Source: JADJQU01 sp035490315 (GTDB lineage: Bacteria; Planctomycetota; UBA1135; GCA-002686595). Taken from it: 5,843 nt of DNA. The stretch is from positions 1 to 5,843 of the forward strand of contig DATHET010000127.1 in NCBI GenBank assembly GCA_035490315.1, read 5' to 3'. Within the stretch, counting starts at the first letter, position 1; the number at the start of each line of letters is the position of its first letter. The translations under genes and the position numbers were made by a program. Under the pieces are notes generated by a model that did no database searches, had not been told where the DNA came from, and saw only the letters and a program-made list of their open reading frames with translations. This document shows, piece by piece, positions 1 through 5,843 of the stretch.

Positions 1-176
1 CGAAGGACAAGGACAAGCTGGGCAAGGTGCTCAACGGGTATTCGCGCGACAAGTGGGCAGCGGAGCTCGCCAAGCTCTCGAAGGATCTCAAGTTGAAGAG
101 CACCGATGGCAAGGCGATGGTCGTTGCGCTCAACAAAGTGAGCGGGATCCAGCGGACGTCGCTGATCGACATCTGA
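1..176 (+). CDS. C-terminal end of an unrecognised lysine-rich protein (5' truncated)
   Basis: An open frame runs from the left edge (first full codon at base 3) to a TGA at 174-176, giving 57 residues. It begins KDKDKLGKVLNGYSRDKW and ends SGIQRTSLIDI. Almost all codons end in G or C, as in the surest gene of this window, which supports this frame over the other two. The segment is hydrophilic and lysine-rich, with a run of alternating K and D at the visible start and a predicted helical stretch around AAELAKLSKDLKLK. I do not recognise a domain, and the N-terminal part is outside the window. The alternating KD residues could be a linker before a small C-terminal domain; that is inference. 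A strong hairpin starts 20 bases after the stop, so transcription may end here. Confidence 0.6.
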   Translation, partial: KDKDKLGKVLNGYSRDKWAAELAKLSKDLKLKSTDGKAMVVALNKVSGIQRTSLIDI

Positions 177-196
177 GCTTCGGAACCCGATCGAAA

Positions 197-241
197 GCGC
201 GCGGCTCTTCGCAGGCGAAGCCTGATCGAAGGGCCGCGTGT
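197..241 (+). terminator. GC-rich stem-loop after the truncated gene, probable terminator
   Basis: The 12-base arm 200-211 (CGCGGCTCTTCG) pairs with 227-238 (CGAAGGGCCGCG), with a single U-G wobble. An inner 5-bp stem, CAGGC (212-216) with GCCTG (220-224), closes a GAA loop, and two bases (AT, 225-226) bulge on the 3' side. Two wobble pairs and one CG pair extend the foot to 197-241. There is no U-run after it, so it is either a U-less (L-shaped) terminator or a 3' end that protects the mRNA of the gene ending at 176. The pairing is seen directly; the terminator role is inferred from position. Confidence 0.5.
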
Positions 242-318
242 CGTTGCGTCGATCGGTCGATTGCTCTACAAGCCGCTGGGACGTTCCCGCGTGTGCGTTC
301 CATTCTCCACTCGAGTGC

Positions 319-324
319 AAAGGA
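319..324 (+). promoter_or_regulatory. Ribosome binding site of the 48-residue small protein
   Basis: AAAGGA lies nine bases before the ATG at 334. This is a normal Shine-Dalgarno match and spacing, and it decides the start. The same frame could be opened at a GTG at 238, but that codon has no such site, and the extra residues (Arg, Cys, Trp-containing) do not match the lysine/serine composition that begins at the ATG. Confidence 0.55.
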
Positions 325-333
325 ACCGATCCC

Positions 334-480
334 ATGGCAAAGAACGAAAAAACATCCAAGTCCGTCGCTACGAAGGCATCCAAGCTCCTGTCGAGCTCGA
401 AGTCGTCGAAGAACGTCAAGAGCGTCGCCGCCTCGGCGCTGACGCAGCGCCCTGACGCGAAGAAGGCCACGAAGAAGTAG
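334..480 (+). CDS. Small basic lysine/serine-rich protein, 48 residues, function unknown
   Basis: The ATG at 334 follows a good ribosome binding site, and the frame ends at a TAG (478-480). The protein is dominated by lysine, serine and alanine, with no aromatic residue and no cysteine. It has a tract KASKLLSSSKSSKNVKSVAA followed by SALTQ and a lysine-rich tail. From memory, short bacterial proteins with the pattern ASK-L-(S/K-rich)-AKS-AGSAL-Q recur as hypothetical proteins in several phyla; this one looks like a member, but I cannot run the search. It has no membrane segment or signal peptide. The strong positive charge would allow nucleic-acid or ribosome binding, which is inference only. 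It is transcribed toward mnmG and stops 30 bases before the large palindrome. A hairpin upstream (197-241) suggests its own promoter between about 242 and 320, though I could not assign -35/-10 boxes there. Its A-rich start (AAGAACGAAAAAACATCC) is less GC-rich than the neighbours. Confidence 0.72.
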   Translation: MAKNEKTSKSVATKASKLLSSSKSSKNVKSVAASALTQRPDAKKATKK

Positions 481-510
481 CCGATCGCGGATTTGCTCGT
501 CGACCGGATC

Positions 511-600
511 GCTCCGGTATCGAGGCAAAGAGCCAGGCTCGATCACGACACCCCGAGGGGTGTCGTGATCGAGCCTGGCTCTGTACCGCGATCCCGGCGC
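511..600. terminator. 90-base palindrome, probable bidirectional terminator between convergent genes
   Basis: Bases 529-554 and 557-582 are exact inverted copies (26 bp) around a 2-base centre (GA). The outer arms 511-530 and 581-600 continue the symmetry with 15 of 20 positions paired; mismatches are at 513, 518, 523, 526 and 528. The structure starts 30 bases after the stop of the small protein gene and 23 bases after the mnmG stop on the other strand, so it can form in both transcripts. Leaving the core on the - strand there is a short CTCTTTG; on the + strand there is no T-run. A terminator role is the simplest reading. A stem this long and exact could also be a dispersed intergenic repeat unit. 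Confidence 0.6.
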
Positions 601-623
601 CGCGGCGCCGGTAACGCGCGTGT

Positions 624-2618
624 TCAGGATGGTGGTGGAATACCGGGTACCGTGCGGCGGCGGCGCGCGACGTGGATCGCCAGCAGGGCGACGTCGGGCG
701 GGCGCACGCCGGCGATGCGCGACGCGGCGCCGAGAGTTCGCGGGCGCAGCTTGGTCAGCTGGTTCTTGGCTTCGTTCGCGAGGCCCTGCAGATGGTGGAA
801 ATCGATGTCGACGGGGATCTCCACGGATTCCTGGCGCTTCATGCGCTCGACCGAGGCTTCCTCGCGCACCACGTAGCCCGAGTATTTCAAGTCGACTTCG
901 AGCGCGGCTCGATCGTCGGCGTCGAGAGCGAGCTCGCGCACCGCTTCGAACTCGCGCTCCAAGAGGTCGAAGCCGATCTCCGGACGCTTGAGCAGCTCGG
1001 CGAGCGTCTTGTGACCGCGGCTGGGATCGCGCAGGCCTTCGAGCAGGCCGAGCGCCGCCTCGAGCCGGCGCTCGCGGGCCTCGACGCGCGCGACGTCCGC
1101 TTCGCACGTCAATCCGATCGCCGCTGCGCGCCGCACCAGGCGTCGGTCCGCGTTGTCAGCTCGCAGCAGCAGGCGATGCTCCGCGCGCGAAGTGAACATG
1201 CGGTAGGGCTCGGTCGGCTGGCTGACGACGAGGTCGTCCACGAGCACGCCGATGTAGGCCTCGTGCCGCGCGAGCACGAAGGGCGGGCGGCCGCTGGCCC
1301 ACAGGGCAGCGTTCGTTCCCGCGACGAGACCCTGGGCGGCAGCTTCTTCGTAACCCGAGGTCCCGTTGATCTGTCCCGCGAGGTACAGGCCCGCGATCTT
1401 GCGCACGGCCAGGGTGTCGTCCATCTGCGACGGCATCACGAAGTCGTACTCGACCGCGTAGCCGTGGCGCAGGAAACGCGCGCGCTCCAAGCCCGGGATG
1501 GTGTGGACGAAGGCCTCCTGCACTTCGGCGGGCAGCGAGGTCGAGATGCCGTTGACGTAGGTGACGTCGTTGTCGAGCGACTCCGGCTCGAGGAACACCT
1601 GGTGGCGCGCCTTGTCGGCGAAGCGCATCACCTTGTCCTCGACCGAGGGACAGTAGCGCGGCCCGACACCGCGGATGCGGCCCGCGTACATCGGCGCGCG
1701 GTGGATGTTGGCGCGGATCAGGTCGTGGGTCGCGGCGTTGGTCCAGGTGACGTGGCAGGCGACCTGCCGCAGGCTCGGGAAACCGGCGCGCTCGGTGCGG
1801 AACGAGAAGGGAATCGGCCGCTCGTCGCCGAATTGGGCTTCGAGCGCGTCGAAATCCAACGACCTGGCGTCGAGCCGCGGCGGAGTGCCGGTCTTCAGGC
1901 GCCCCATCTCCAAGCCCAGGCGCTCGAGATCTCCCGTCAGGCCTTCGGCCGAGCCTTCGCCGATCCGTCCGCCTGCGGCCTGATGCTCGCCGGTGTGCAT
2001 GATCGCGCGCAGAAACGTCCCGGTGGTCAGGATCACGGCGCGCGCGGGCAGCTCGCGGCCATCGGAGAGGCGCACGCCCACGGCACGCTTCGCTCCGTGT
2101 CGCTCCGCCACCAGCAGCCCGTCCGCCCCGGCCTCGATCAACTCGACGTTGGGATGCTCGCGCAGCATCCGACTCGCCTCCTCCCGATACAGATGGCGAT
2201 CGGACTGACAGCGCGGGCCCTGGGCCGCGGCGCCCTTGGCCGTGCCGAGCATGCGGAACTGGATCCCCGTCCGATCCGCGATCTGGCCCATCGCGCCGCC
2301 GAGCGCATCGATCTCGCGCACCAGCTGGCCCTTGCCCAGGCCGCCGATCGCCGGGTTGCAGCTCATCTCGCCCAGGCGATCGAGGCGCAGGCTGACCAGC
2401 GCGACGCGAGCGCCCAGGCGCGCTCCGGCCAGGGCTGCTTCGATCCCGGCATGGCCGCCGCCGATGACCGCGAGGTCATACGCCTCCGTCGACCCGGCTC
2501 GCTCGGGAGCGGGATGGGTATGGGCGCGCGCGGCGACGGCGTTTCGACTCTCGTGATTCAACTGCGATTCTCTCGGTCGGTGGCTGCGGCGCGCGGCGAA
2601 CCCGCGTTTTGGATCCAT
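624..2618 (-). CDS. mnmG: tRNA uridine-5-carboxymethylaminomethyl modification enzyme MnmG (GidA)
   Basis: MnmG is the FAD-binding partner of MnmE; together they modify C5 of wobble uridine 34 in certain tRNAs, in the cytoplasm. Counting from the ATG at 2618 (664 residues), the FAD Rossmann motif VIGGGHAG is near residue 51, the hallmark MSCNPAIGGLGKG near 85, GRLKTGTPPR near 239, GVGPRYCPSVEDKVMRFAD near 317, AGQINGTSGYEEAAAQG near 414 and EPYRMFTSRAEHRLLLRADN near 470. Both cysteines conserved in the family are present (about 87 and 323). The C-terminal helical domain ends with the usual TLGAASRIAGV segment. The match is full length with no frameshift. The start is uncertain: a TTG at 2642 would add eight residues and a TTG at 2561, after a weak GAGAGAA, would remove 19. 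The ATG has no Shine-Dalgarno sequence. The enzyme core begins at YDLAVIGGG, so about 46 residues precede it, more than the short leader of E. coli MnmG. The usual KGPAV segment reads KGAAAQGPRCQSD here. No mnmE or rsmG lies beside it. Confidence 0.97.
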   Translation of the reverse strand: MDPKRGFAARRSHRPRESQLNHESRNAVAARAHTHPAPERAGSTEAYDLAVIGGGHAGIEAALAGARLGARVALVSLRLDRLGEMSCNPAIGGLGKGQLVREIDALGGAMGQIADRTGIQFRMLGTAKGAAAQGPRCQSDRHLYREEASRMLREHPNVELIEAGADGLLVAERHGAKRAVGVRLSDGRELPARAVILTTGTFLRAIMHTGEHQAAGGRIGEGSAEGLTGDLERLGLEMGRLKTGTPPRLDARSLDFDALEAQFGDERPIPFSFRTERAGFPSLRQVACHVTWTNAATHDLIRANIHRAPMYAGRIRGVGPRYCPSVEDKVMRFADKARHQVFLEPESLDNDVTYVNGISTSLPAEVQEAFVHTIPGLERARFLRHGYAVEYDFVMPSQMDDTLAVRKIAGLYLAGQINGTSGYEEAAAQGLVAGTNAALWASGRPPFVLARHEAYIGVLVDDLVVSQPTEPYRMFTSRAEHRLLLRADNADRRLVRRAAAIGLTCEADVARVEARERRLEAALGLLEGLRDPSRGHKTLAELLKRPEIGFDLLEREFEAVRELALDADDRAALEVDLKYSGYVVREEASVERMKRQESVEIPVDIDFHHLQGLANEAKNQLTKLRPRTLGAASRIAGVRPPDVALLAIHVARRRRTVPGIPPPS

Positions 2619-2902
2619 TTTGGAGGCGCGGAGGGCCGACAAACGGCGCGATGCTGTCCTGGATCTTCCGCAATCGCCAGCGCCTCAGCGCAATCTACGG
2701 GATGGCGCAAGCCCCGGCCCTCCCCGGGCCGCGAATGCAGCAGAAAGATCCGCCGCCGATCACCGCCGGGCCCCTGGGACGGCCTGGCCACCTGAATCGG
2801 AGAGGCGGGCTGATCGAGGTCCGGCCGATGCCCAAGCGCGTGGGCTGACTTCGGGCGGCGAGGGGCAGTCACCGGCGCCGAACCGGGACTACACTCTTGC
2901 CC
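2619..2902. other. Divergent intergenic region between mnmG and the HEAT/TPR gene
   Basis: These 284 bases separate two outward-facing genes and must hold both promoters. I can support one on the + strand, directly before base 2903. For mnmG I see only a TAGATT on the - strand (2697-2692) without a convincing -35 partner. Frames cross the gap on both strands (for example ATG at 2651 to TGA at 2848, +), but they lack ribosome binding sites and look like by-products of GC-rich DNA. Only weak hairpins occur, such as GCCCA/TGGGC at 2830-2845. Confidence 0.55.
2868..2895 (+). promoter_or_regulatory. Leaderless-type promoter of the HEAT/TPR gene
   Basis: TACACT at 2890-2895 fits the TAnnnT pattern of a -10 element. 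Seven bases (CTTGCCC) then lead to the ATG at 2903, so transcription would begin at or next to the start codon. A partial -35 (GTCACC, three of six positions to TTGACA) lies at 2868-2873 with a 16-base spacer. No Shine-Dalgarno sequence precedes the ATG, which agrees with a leaderless mRNA. The -10 and the missing ribosome site are seen directly; promoter activity is inferred. Confidence 0.45.
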
Positions 2903-4192
2903 ATGCTGCTCGAACTCGCCCTGGCCTTGAGCCCCGAGACCGCGACCCTGCGCCGCACCGACGGGGACAAGCGCGAATCCCTCGAAGAGTTTCTGGCCCG
3001 GGCCCGCGCCAAGCAGGCCGAGCTCTTCTCCAAGCTGGGCAATCAGCTCGAGGTCCTCGTCAAGCGCTTCGAAGCCATGAGCCTGCCCCCGCCGCGCCAG
3101 GCGCGCGAGGAATTGATCGAAGAGTGCATCGCGCTCGGCTCCGAGGCGACGCCGCTGTTCGTGCGCTGGCTCGACGCCGGCGATGCCGCGCTCGACAAGG
3201 AGCGTTTCCGCGCCGGCCAGATCGCGCAGGTCCTCTCGCGCATGGACACGCGCGCGGCGACCGGCGAGCTGCTCGCGATGGTCGCCAAGGGATCGAACGA
3301 CGCGCGCGTGCTCGCCACCAGAGTCCTGGAGACCAGCCCCGACGTCGAGCGCGTCAAGCCGGCGCTGCTCGCGGCCTTCAAGACATCCGAGGGCCAGCTG
3401 CGCTCGACGTTGCTGCGCACCTTGATGCGACTTTCCGCCGACGACATGGAATTGCTCGGCGAAGCGATGAGCGGCCAGGACGAGAACCTGTGCAACGTCG
3501 CGCTCGGCGTGTTGACCGAGACGAAGAACGCGGCGGTCGAGGAGCGGGTGCACAAGCTGCTCGCCGACGACACGCTCGCGCCGCAGCACGCGCAGCAATT
3601 GTTGATGTACTACCAGGCCCTGCCCGACCTGGTCGACACCGCGCAGCTCAAGGACCTGCTGGAACTTGCCGGCAATTCGAAAGTGGCTTCGTCGACGCGC
3701 ACGGCGATGATCGACGCGCTGCCGCTGTTCGTCACCAGCACGAGCAATGAATTGAGGAAGGCCCTCGATCCGATCATGGAGGGCGCCGATCTCAAGCTCG
3801 CCGAGGCCGCGCGCATCGTGCTGGCCCGCCTGGGAGATCGCGCGGCGAAGCGCGAGCTGCTCAAGCCCTTCGAGGAGCTGGTCGAGAACTCGCCGAAGTG
3901 GAGCCAGGCCTACGCGCGCCGCGGCGACATCCTGCGCCGCGTCGGCGACTACCGCGAGGCCGAGAAGGACTACAACAAGGCGATCGTGCTCGGGAAGAAC
4001 GAGTCCAACCCCCAGCCGGACACCTACATCGGCCTGGCGAAGTGCGCGGCCCTGCAAGGCCACTTCAAGGAAGCCAAGGAAAGGCTCGAGGCGGCTCCGA
4101 TCCAGCTCTCGCAGCTCAAGGCCCTGGCCAGCGATCCGGACTTCGCGAAGCTGCGCGCCTCGAGGTTCGGCGACGTGTTCCCGAAGGACTGA
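2903..4192 (+). CDS. HEAT-like alpha-solenoid protein with C-terminal TPR repeats
   Basis: The 429-residue product is almost entirely helical. Residues 20-60 form a charged helix that may coil. Residues about 85-325 are a row of leucine/alanine-rich helix pairs of HEAT type, for example LATRVLETSPDVERVKPALL and AARIVLARLGDRAAKRELL. Residues 331-364 are a clear TPR unit (YARRGDILRRVGDYREAEKDY), and a second, weaker unit covers 373-400. The last stretch, LKALASDPDFAKLRASRF, resembles the end of many bacterial TPR proteins. Such folds bind other proteins, so a scaffold or adaptor role is likely; no catalytic motif is visible. The N-terminus MLLELALALSPETA is hydrophobic but has no basic residues, so a signal peptide is doubtful. 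I chose the ATG at 2903 over the TTG at 2897 because of the -10 element seven bases before it; an in-frame stop at 2846-2848 limits any extension. The gene diverges from mnmG and ends one base from the stop of the next gene. Confidence 0.85.
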   Translation: MLLELALALSPETATLRRTDGDKRESLEEFLARARAKQAELFSKLGNQLEVLVKRFEAMSLPPPRQAREELIEECIALGSEATPLFVRWLDAGDAALDKERFRAGQIAQVLSRMDTRAATGELLAMVAKGSNDARVLATRVLETSPDVERVKPALLAAFKTSEGQLRSTLLRTLMRLSADDMELLGEAMSGQDENLCNVALGVLTETKNAAVEERVHKLLADDTLAPQHAQQLLMYYQALPDLVDTAQLKDLLELAGNSKVASSTRTAMIDALPLFVTSTSNELRKALDPIMEGADLKLAEAARIVLARLGDRAAKRELLKPFEELVENSPKWSQAYARRGDILRRVGDYREAEKDYNKAIVLGKNESNPQPDTYIGLAKCAALQGHFKEAKERLEAAPIQLSQLKALASDPDFAKLRASRFGDVFPKD

Positions 4193-4193
4193 T

Positions 4194-5843
4194 TCAGGGC
4201 AGGCGTTCGAGATCCAGCGACAGCGCGCTCGCGCCGTCGATCTGGAAATACTCGAGCTCGAAAGCGTGCTGGCCCGCGCCCAGCTCGAGCTCCACCGCGT
4301 CGCGCGTCGGCGCGTGCCAGGTCCAGTTCTCGAGCACGGCGATTCCGTCGATCAGGACGCGCACGCCGTCATCGGAGACGACGACCAGTCGGTAGCGACC
4401 CTGCTCGAGCTTCACGCTCGACTTCGCGATCAGCCCGAAGTGGTTCAGGCCGACCTTGGCCTGGATCTTCGGGTCGGCGGCGAAGGGCGTGTACCAGGTC
4501 GCGACCTGAGCGCTGACCAGCGGTGTCTTGGCCAGGGCGCGCCAGGCCGCGAGGGCCTCGCCGTTCCCGCGCGGATCGGGACCGTCCTTCCAGGAGAACC
4601 AGGCTGCGTCCCACGCGGCTCCCGCCAGCAGTCCGCCGGGCACGCGCTGGACCGGCCTGGCCTCGCCCGAGCGGAAATCCCAGGGCCCCCATTCCCCCAT
4701 CACGATCGTTTCCAGCCCTTCGCCATCTTCCTTGTCGGGGTCGAAGGCGTGCTGCACTCCGGGCGCATGCGGCGGCTCGTTTTCCACGGAAGCGACGGGG
4801 TCCGAATCCTCGGGCTCGGCTGGCGCGGCGGCGATGCTGACTTCCTTCAAGCGGCCGCTCGCGGACCAGCCGCCGATGCCGGTCAGCAGCGCGCGCACCG
4901 CGGGTGTTTCCAATGCCGACCCGTCGATCGAACGAACCGAGGTGACCGTCAGCTCGCGGCCGCGCGCGGCGAAAACGTTCCCTCCGACCGTCAGACGCTC
5001 GGTGCTCATCACGACGAAGTCGGAGTCGTTGCCCGAGAAGGAATTCTTGACCACGGCGTGGCCGCTCGAGCTGGTGTCGAAATGCTTGCCGAACGGTCCC
5101 TTGACCAGCTCGGCGTCCTCGTCCCAGTACAGCTCGATCGCGATCTGGTTGTCGTGCAGCACGTTCTCGGCGATGCGGAAGTCCTGGCCGTGCTCGACGG
5201 TGATCGCGCCGCCCAGCGTGTCCTCGATGTTGTTCTCGACCAGGGTCATGCGCCGCGAATACCCGCCCCACACGCCGTGCTGGTGGCAGCCGCGGATCTG
5301 GTTGGCGAGGCAGCGGTTGTCGCTGGAAAAGGTCGCTTCGATCCCGTTGGCCACCGCGAAGGAAAAATCGTTGCCGTAGAAAGTGTTGCGGTCGCAGCCG
5401 CCGACTTCGGTCTCGCCGCGCTCGAAGGCCTTGCCTTCGACGGAATCGCGGCCGGCGAAAAGGAAGATCCCGTCGCCCGAGTGCGTCGCGCTGTTGTAGG
5501 CGATCAGATTGTCCGAGCAGCGCTCGAACATCAGGATCGCCGCGGAATCCTGGCCGCGCCAGTACACGCCGTGGCTGTAGCCGCGCACGCAGTAATCGAG
5601 GATGTTGCGGCTGACGATGTTCTTCGAGCTGCGGTACATCGCCAGTCCCCAGCCCGACAGGAACGAGAAATCGTTGTCGTAGATCATCGCGCTCGTGCAG
5701 CGCAGCATGAGGATCCCGTTCTGGCCGTGGCGGCCGCGCGAGGTGCGCACGATCGCGCCATCGCAGTCGGTCAAGCTGATCGCCGCGCCGTAGCGCGCCA
5801 GCCACTGGCCTTCGTCGTTCTCGTGCGGCCACAGCCAGTCGGC
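4194..5843 (-). CDS. Right-handed beta-helix protein with C-terminal PA14-like domain (N-terminus outside window)
   Basis: The frame is open from the right edge to a TGA at 4194-4196: 549 visible residues, with the start and any signal peptide missing. Residues about 20-295 have the Asn/Asp/Gly-rich turns of a parallel beta-helix (pectin-lyase-like, NosD/CASH type), for example DNLIAYNSATHSGDGIFLF, DRNTFYGNDFSFAVANGIEA and AENVLHDNQIAIELYWDED. An acidic/proline linker (about 338-375, AEPEDSDPVASVENEPPHAP) follows, then a region with EWGPWDFRSG and WFSWKDGPDPRG. The last 90 or so residues look like PA14: HFGLIAKSSVKL, YRLVVVSDDGVRVLIDG, NWTWHAPTRD, FELEYFQIDGASAL. From memory, the EWGP-DFRS region plus PA14 also follows beta-helices in other Planctomycetota-type proteins. 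Both fold types commonly bind or cut polysaccharides, so an exported glycan-acting or adhesive role is plausible; no catalytic residues can be named. Six or more cysteines in the helix region would fit an extracytoplasmic protein, but this is weak evidence. Confidence 0.88.
   Translation of the reverse strand, partial: ADWLWPHENDEGQWLARYGAAISLTDCDGAIVRTSRGRHGQNGILMLRCTSAMIYDNDFSFLSGWGLAMYRSSKNIVSRNILDYCVRGYSHGVYWRGQDSAAILMFERCSDNLIAYNSATHSGDGIFLFAGRDSVEGKAFERGETEVGGCDRNTFYGNDFSFAVANGIEATFSSDNRCLANQIRGCHQHGVWGGYSRRMTLVENNIEDTLGGAITVEHGQDFRIAENVLHDNQIAIELYWDEDAELVKGPFGKHFDTSSSGHAVVKNSFSGNDSDFVVMSTERLTVGGNVFAARGRELTVTSVRSIDGSALETPAVRALLTGIGGWSASGRLKEVSIAAAPAEPEDSDPVASVENEPPHAPGVQHAFDPDKEDGEGLETIVMGEWGPWDFRSGEARPVQRVPGGLLAGAAWDAAWFSWKDGPDPRGNGEALAAWRALAKTPLVSAQVATWYTPFAADPKIQAKVGLNHFGLIAKSSVKLEQGRYRLVVVSDDGVRVLIDGIAVLENWTWHAPTRDAVELELGAGQHAFELEYFQIDGASALSLDLERLP

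Noticed and set aside
238..333. N-terminal extension of the small protein from a GTG at 238
   Set aside because: The ribosome binding site serves the ATG at 334, and the extension differs in composition and overlaps the end of the upstream hairpin.
130..1107. A 325-codon - strand frame spanning the small gene, the palindrome and the mnmG end
   Set aside because: It crosses a terminator-like palindrome and two real genes; the composition is arginine-rich noise. The similar peptide on both strands at 530-580 is only a result of the palindrome.
2692..2697. TAGATT on the - strand as a -10 box for mnmG
   Set aside because: No acceptable -35 at 16-18 bases, and a single hexamer of this kind is expected by chance.
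672..2795. A 707-codon open frame on the + strand across all of mnmG
   Set aside because: It lies antisense to a gene with unmistakable MnmG motifs; its translation is Arg/Ala/Val/Gln/Asp-rich without domains, as expected from complementing high-GC codons.
2651..2848. A 65-codon + strand frame from ATG in the divergent gap
   Set aside because: No ribosome binding site, no recognisable protein pattern, and it would crowd the promoter region of two divergent genes.
2558..4063. A 501-codon open frame on the - strand opposite the HEAT/TPR gene
   Set aside because: Arg/Leu/Gln/Gly-rich with no domain; the + strand frame has HEAT and TPR patterns and a promoter.
4369..5832. A 487-codon open frame on the - strand overlapping the beta-helix gene
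   Set aside because: It is a shifted frame of the same strand, extremely arginine-rich, while the chosen frame shows beta-helix and PA14 motifs.
1..5843. Mobile element, CRISPR array, toxin-antitoxin pair or defence system
   Set aside because: No transposase, integrase, direct repeat array, nuclease or paired small genes are visible; the only strong repeats are two hairpins.

Overview
This is a GC-rich chromosomal window with no mobile element, CRISPR array, tRNA or rRNA that I can see. Three features suggest, without proving, a high-GC Planctomycetota-like bacterium or a similar lineage: strong G/C preference at third codon positions, a large beta-helix plus PA14-type surface protein, and a leaderless-looking promoter. 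Myxococcota or another high-GC phylum cannot be excluded from this stretch alone.

Layout. Bases 1-176 hold the last 57 codons of an unrecognised lysine-rich + strand gene, followed by a strong hairpin (197-241). A 48-residue lysine/serine-rich small protein gene (334-480, +) has a clear ribosome binding site. Next comes a near-perfect 90-base palindrome (511-600) in the gap where this gene and mnmG converge, well placed to stop transcription from both sides. mnmG (624-2618, -) is complete and encodes the tRNA uridine-34 modification flavoprotein. A 284-base divergent gap (2619-2902) carries a TACACT -10 element seven bases before the ATG of a 429-residue alpha-solenoid (HEAT-like plus TPR) protein (2903-4192, +). 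That gene ends one base away from the stop codon of the last gene, a beta-helix/PA14 protein (4194-5843, -) whose N-terminus lies beyond the right edge.

Genes working together. I see no operon: neighbouring genes are convergent or divergent, apart from the two small left-hand + genes, which a hairpin separates. MnmG acts in tRNA modification with MnmE, but neither mnmE nor rsmG, which are frequent neighbours of mnmG, is present. The repeat-helix protein and the beta-helix protein are probably a scaffold and an exported protein respectively; their function is not readable from sequence. The most noteworthy items are the large palindrome, the leaderless promoter, the small basic protein flanked by two hairpins, the 1-base convergent junction and the beta-helix/PA14 architecture. 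I found no convincing new multi-gene system.
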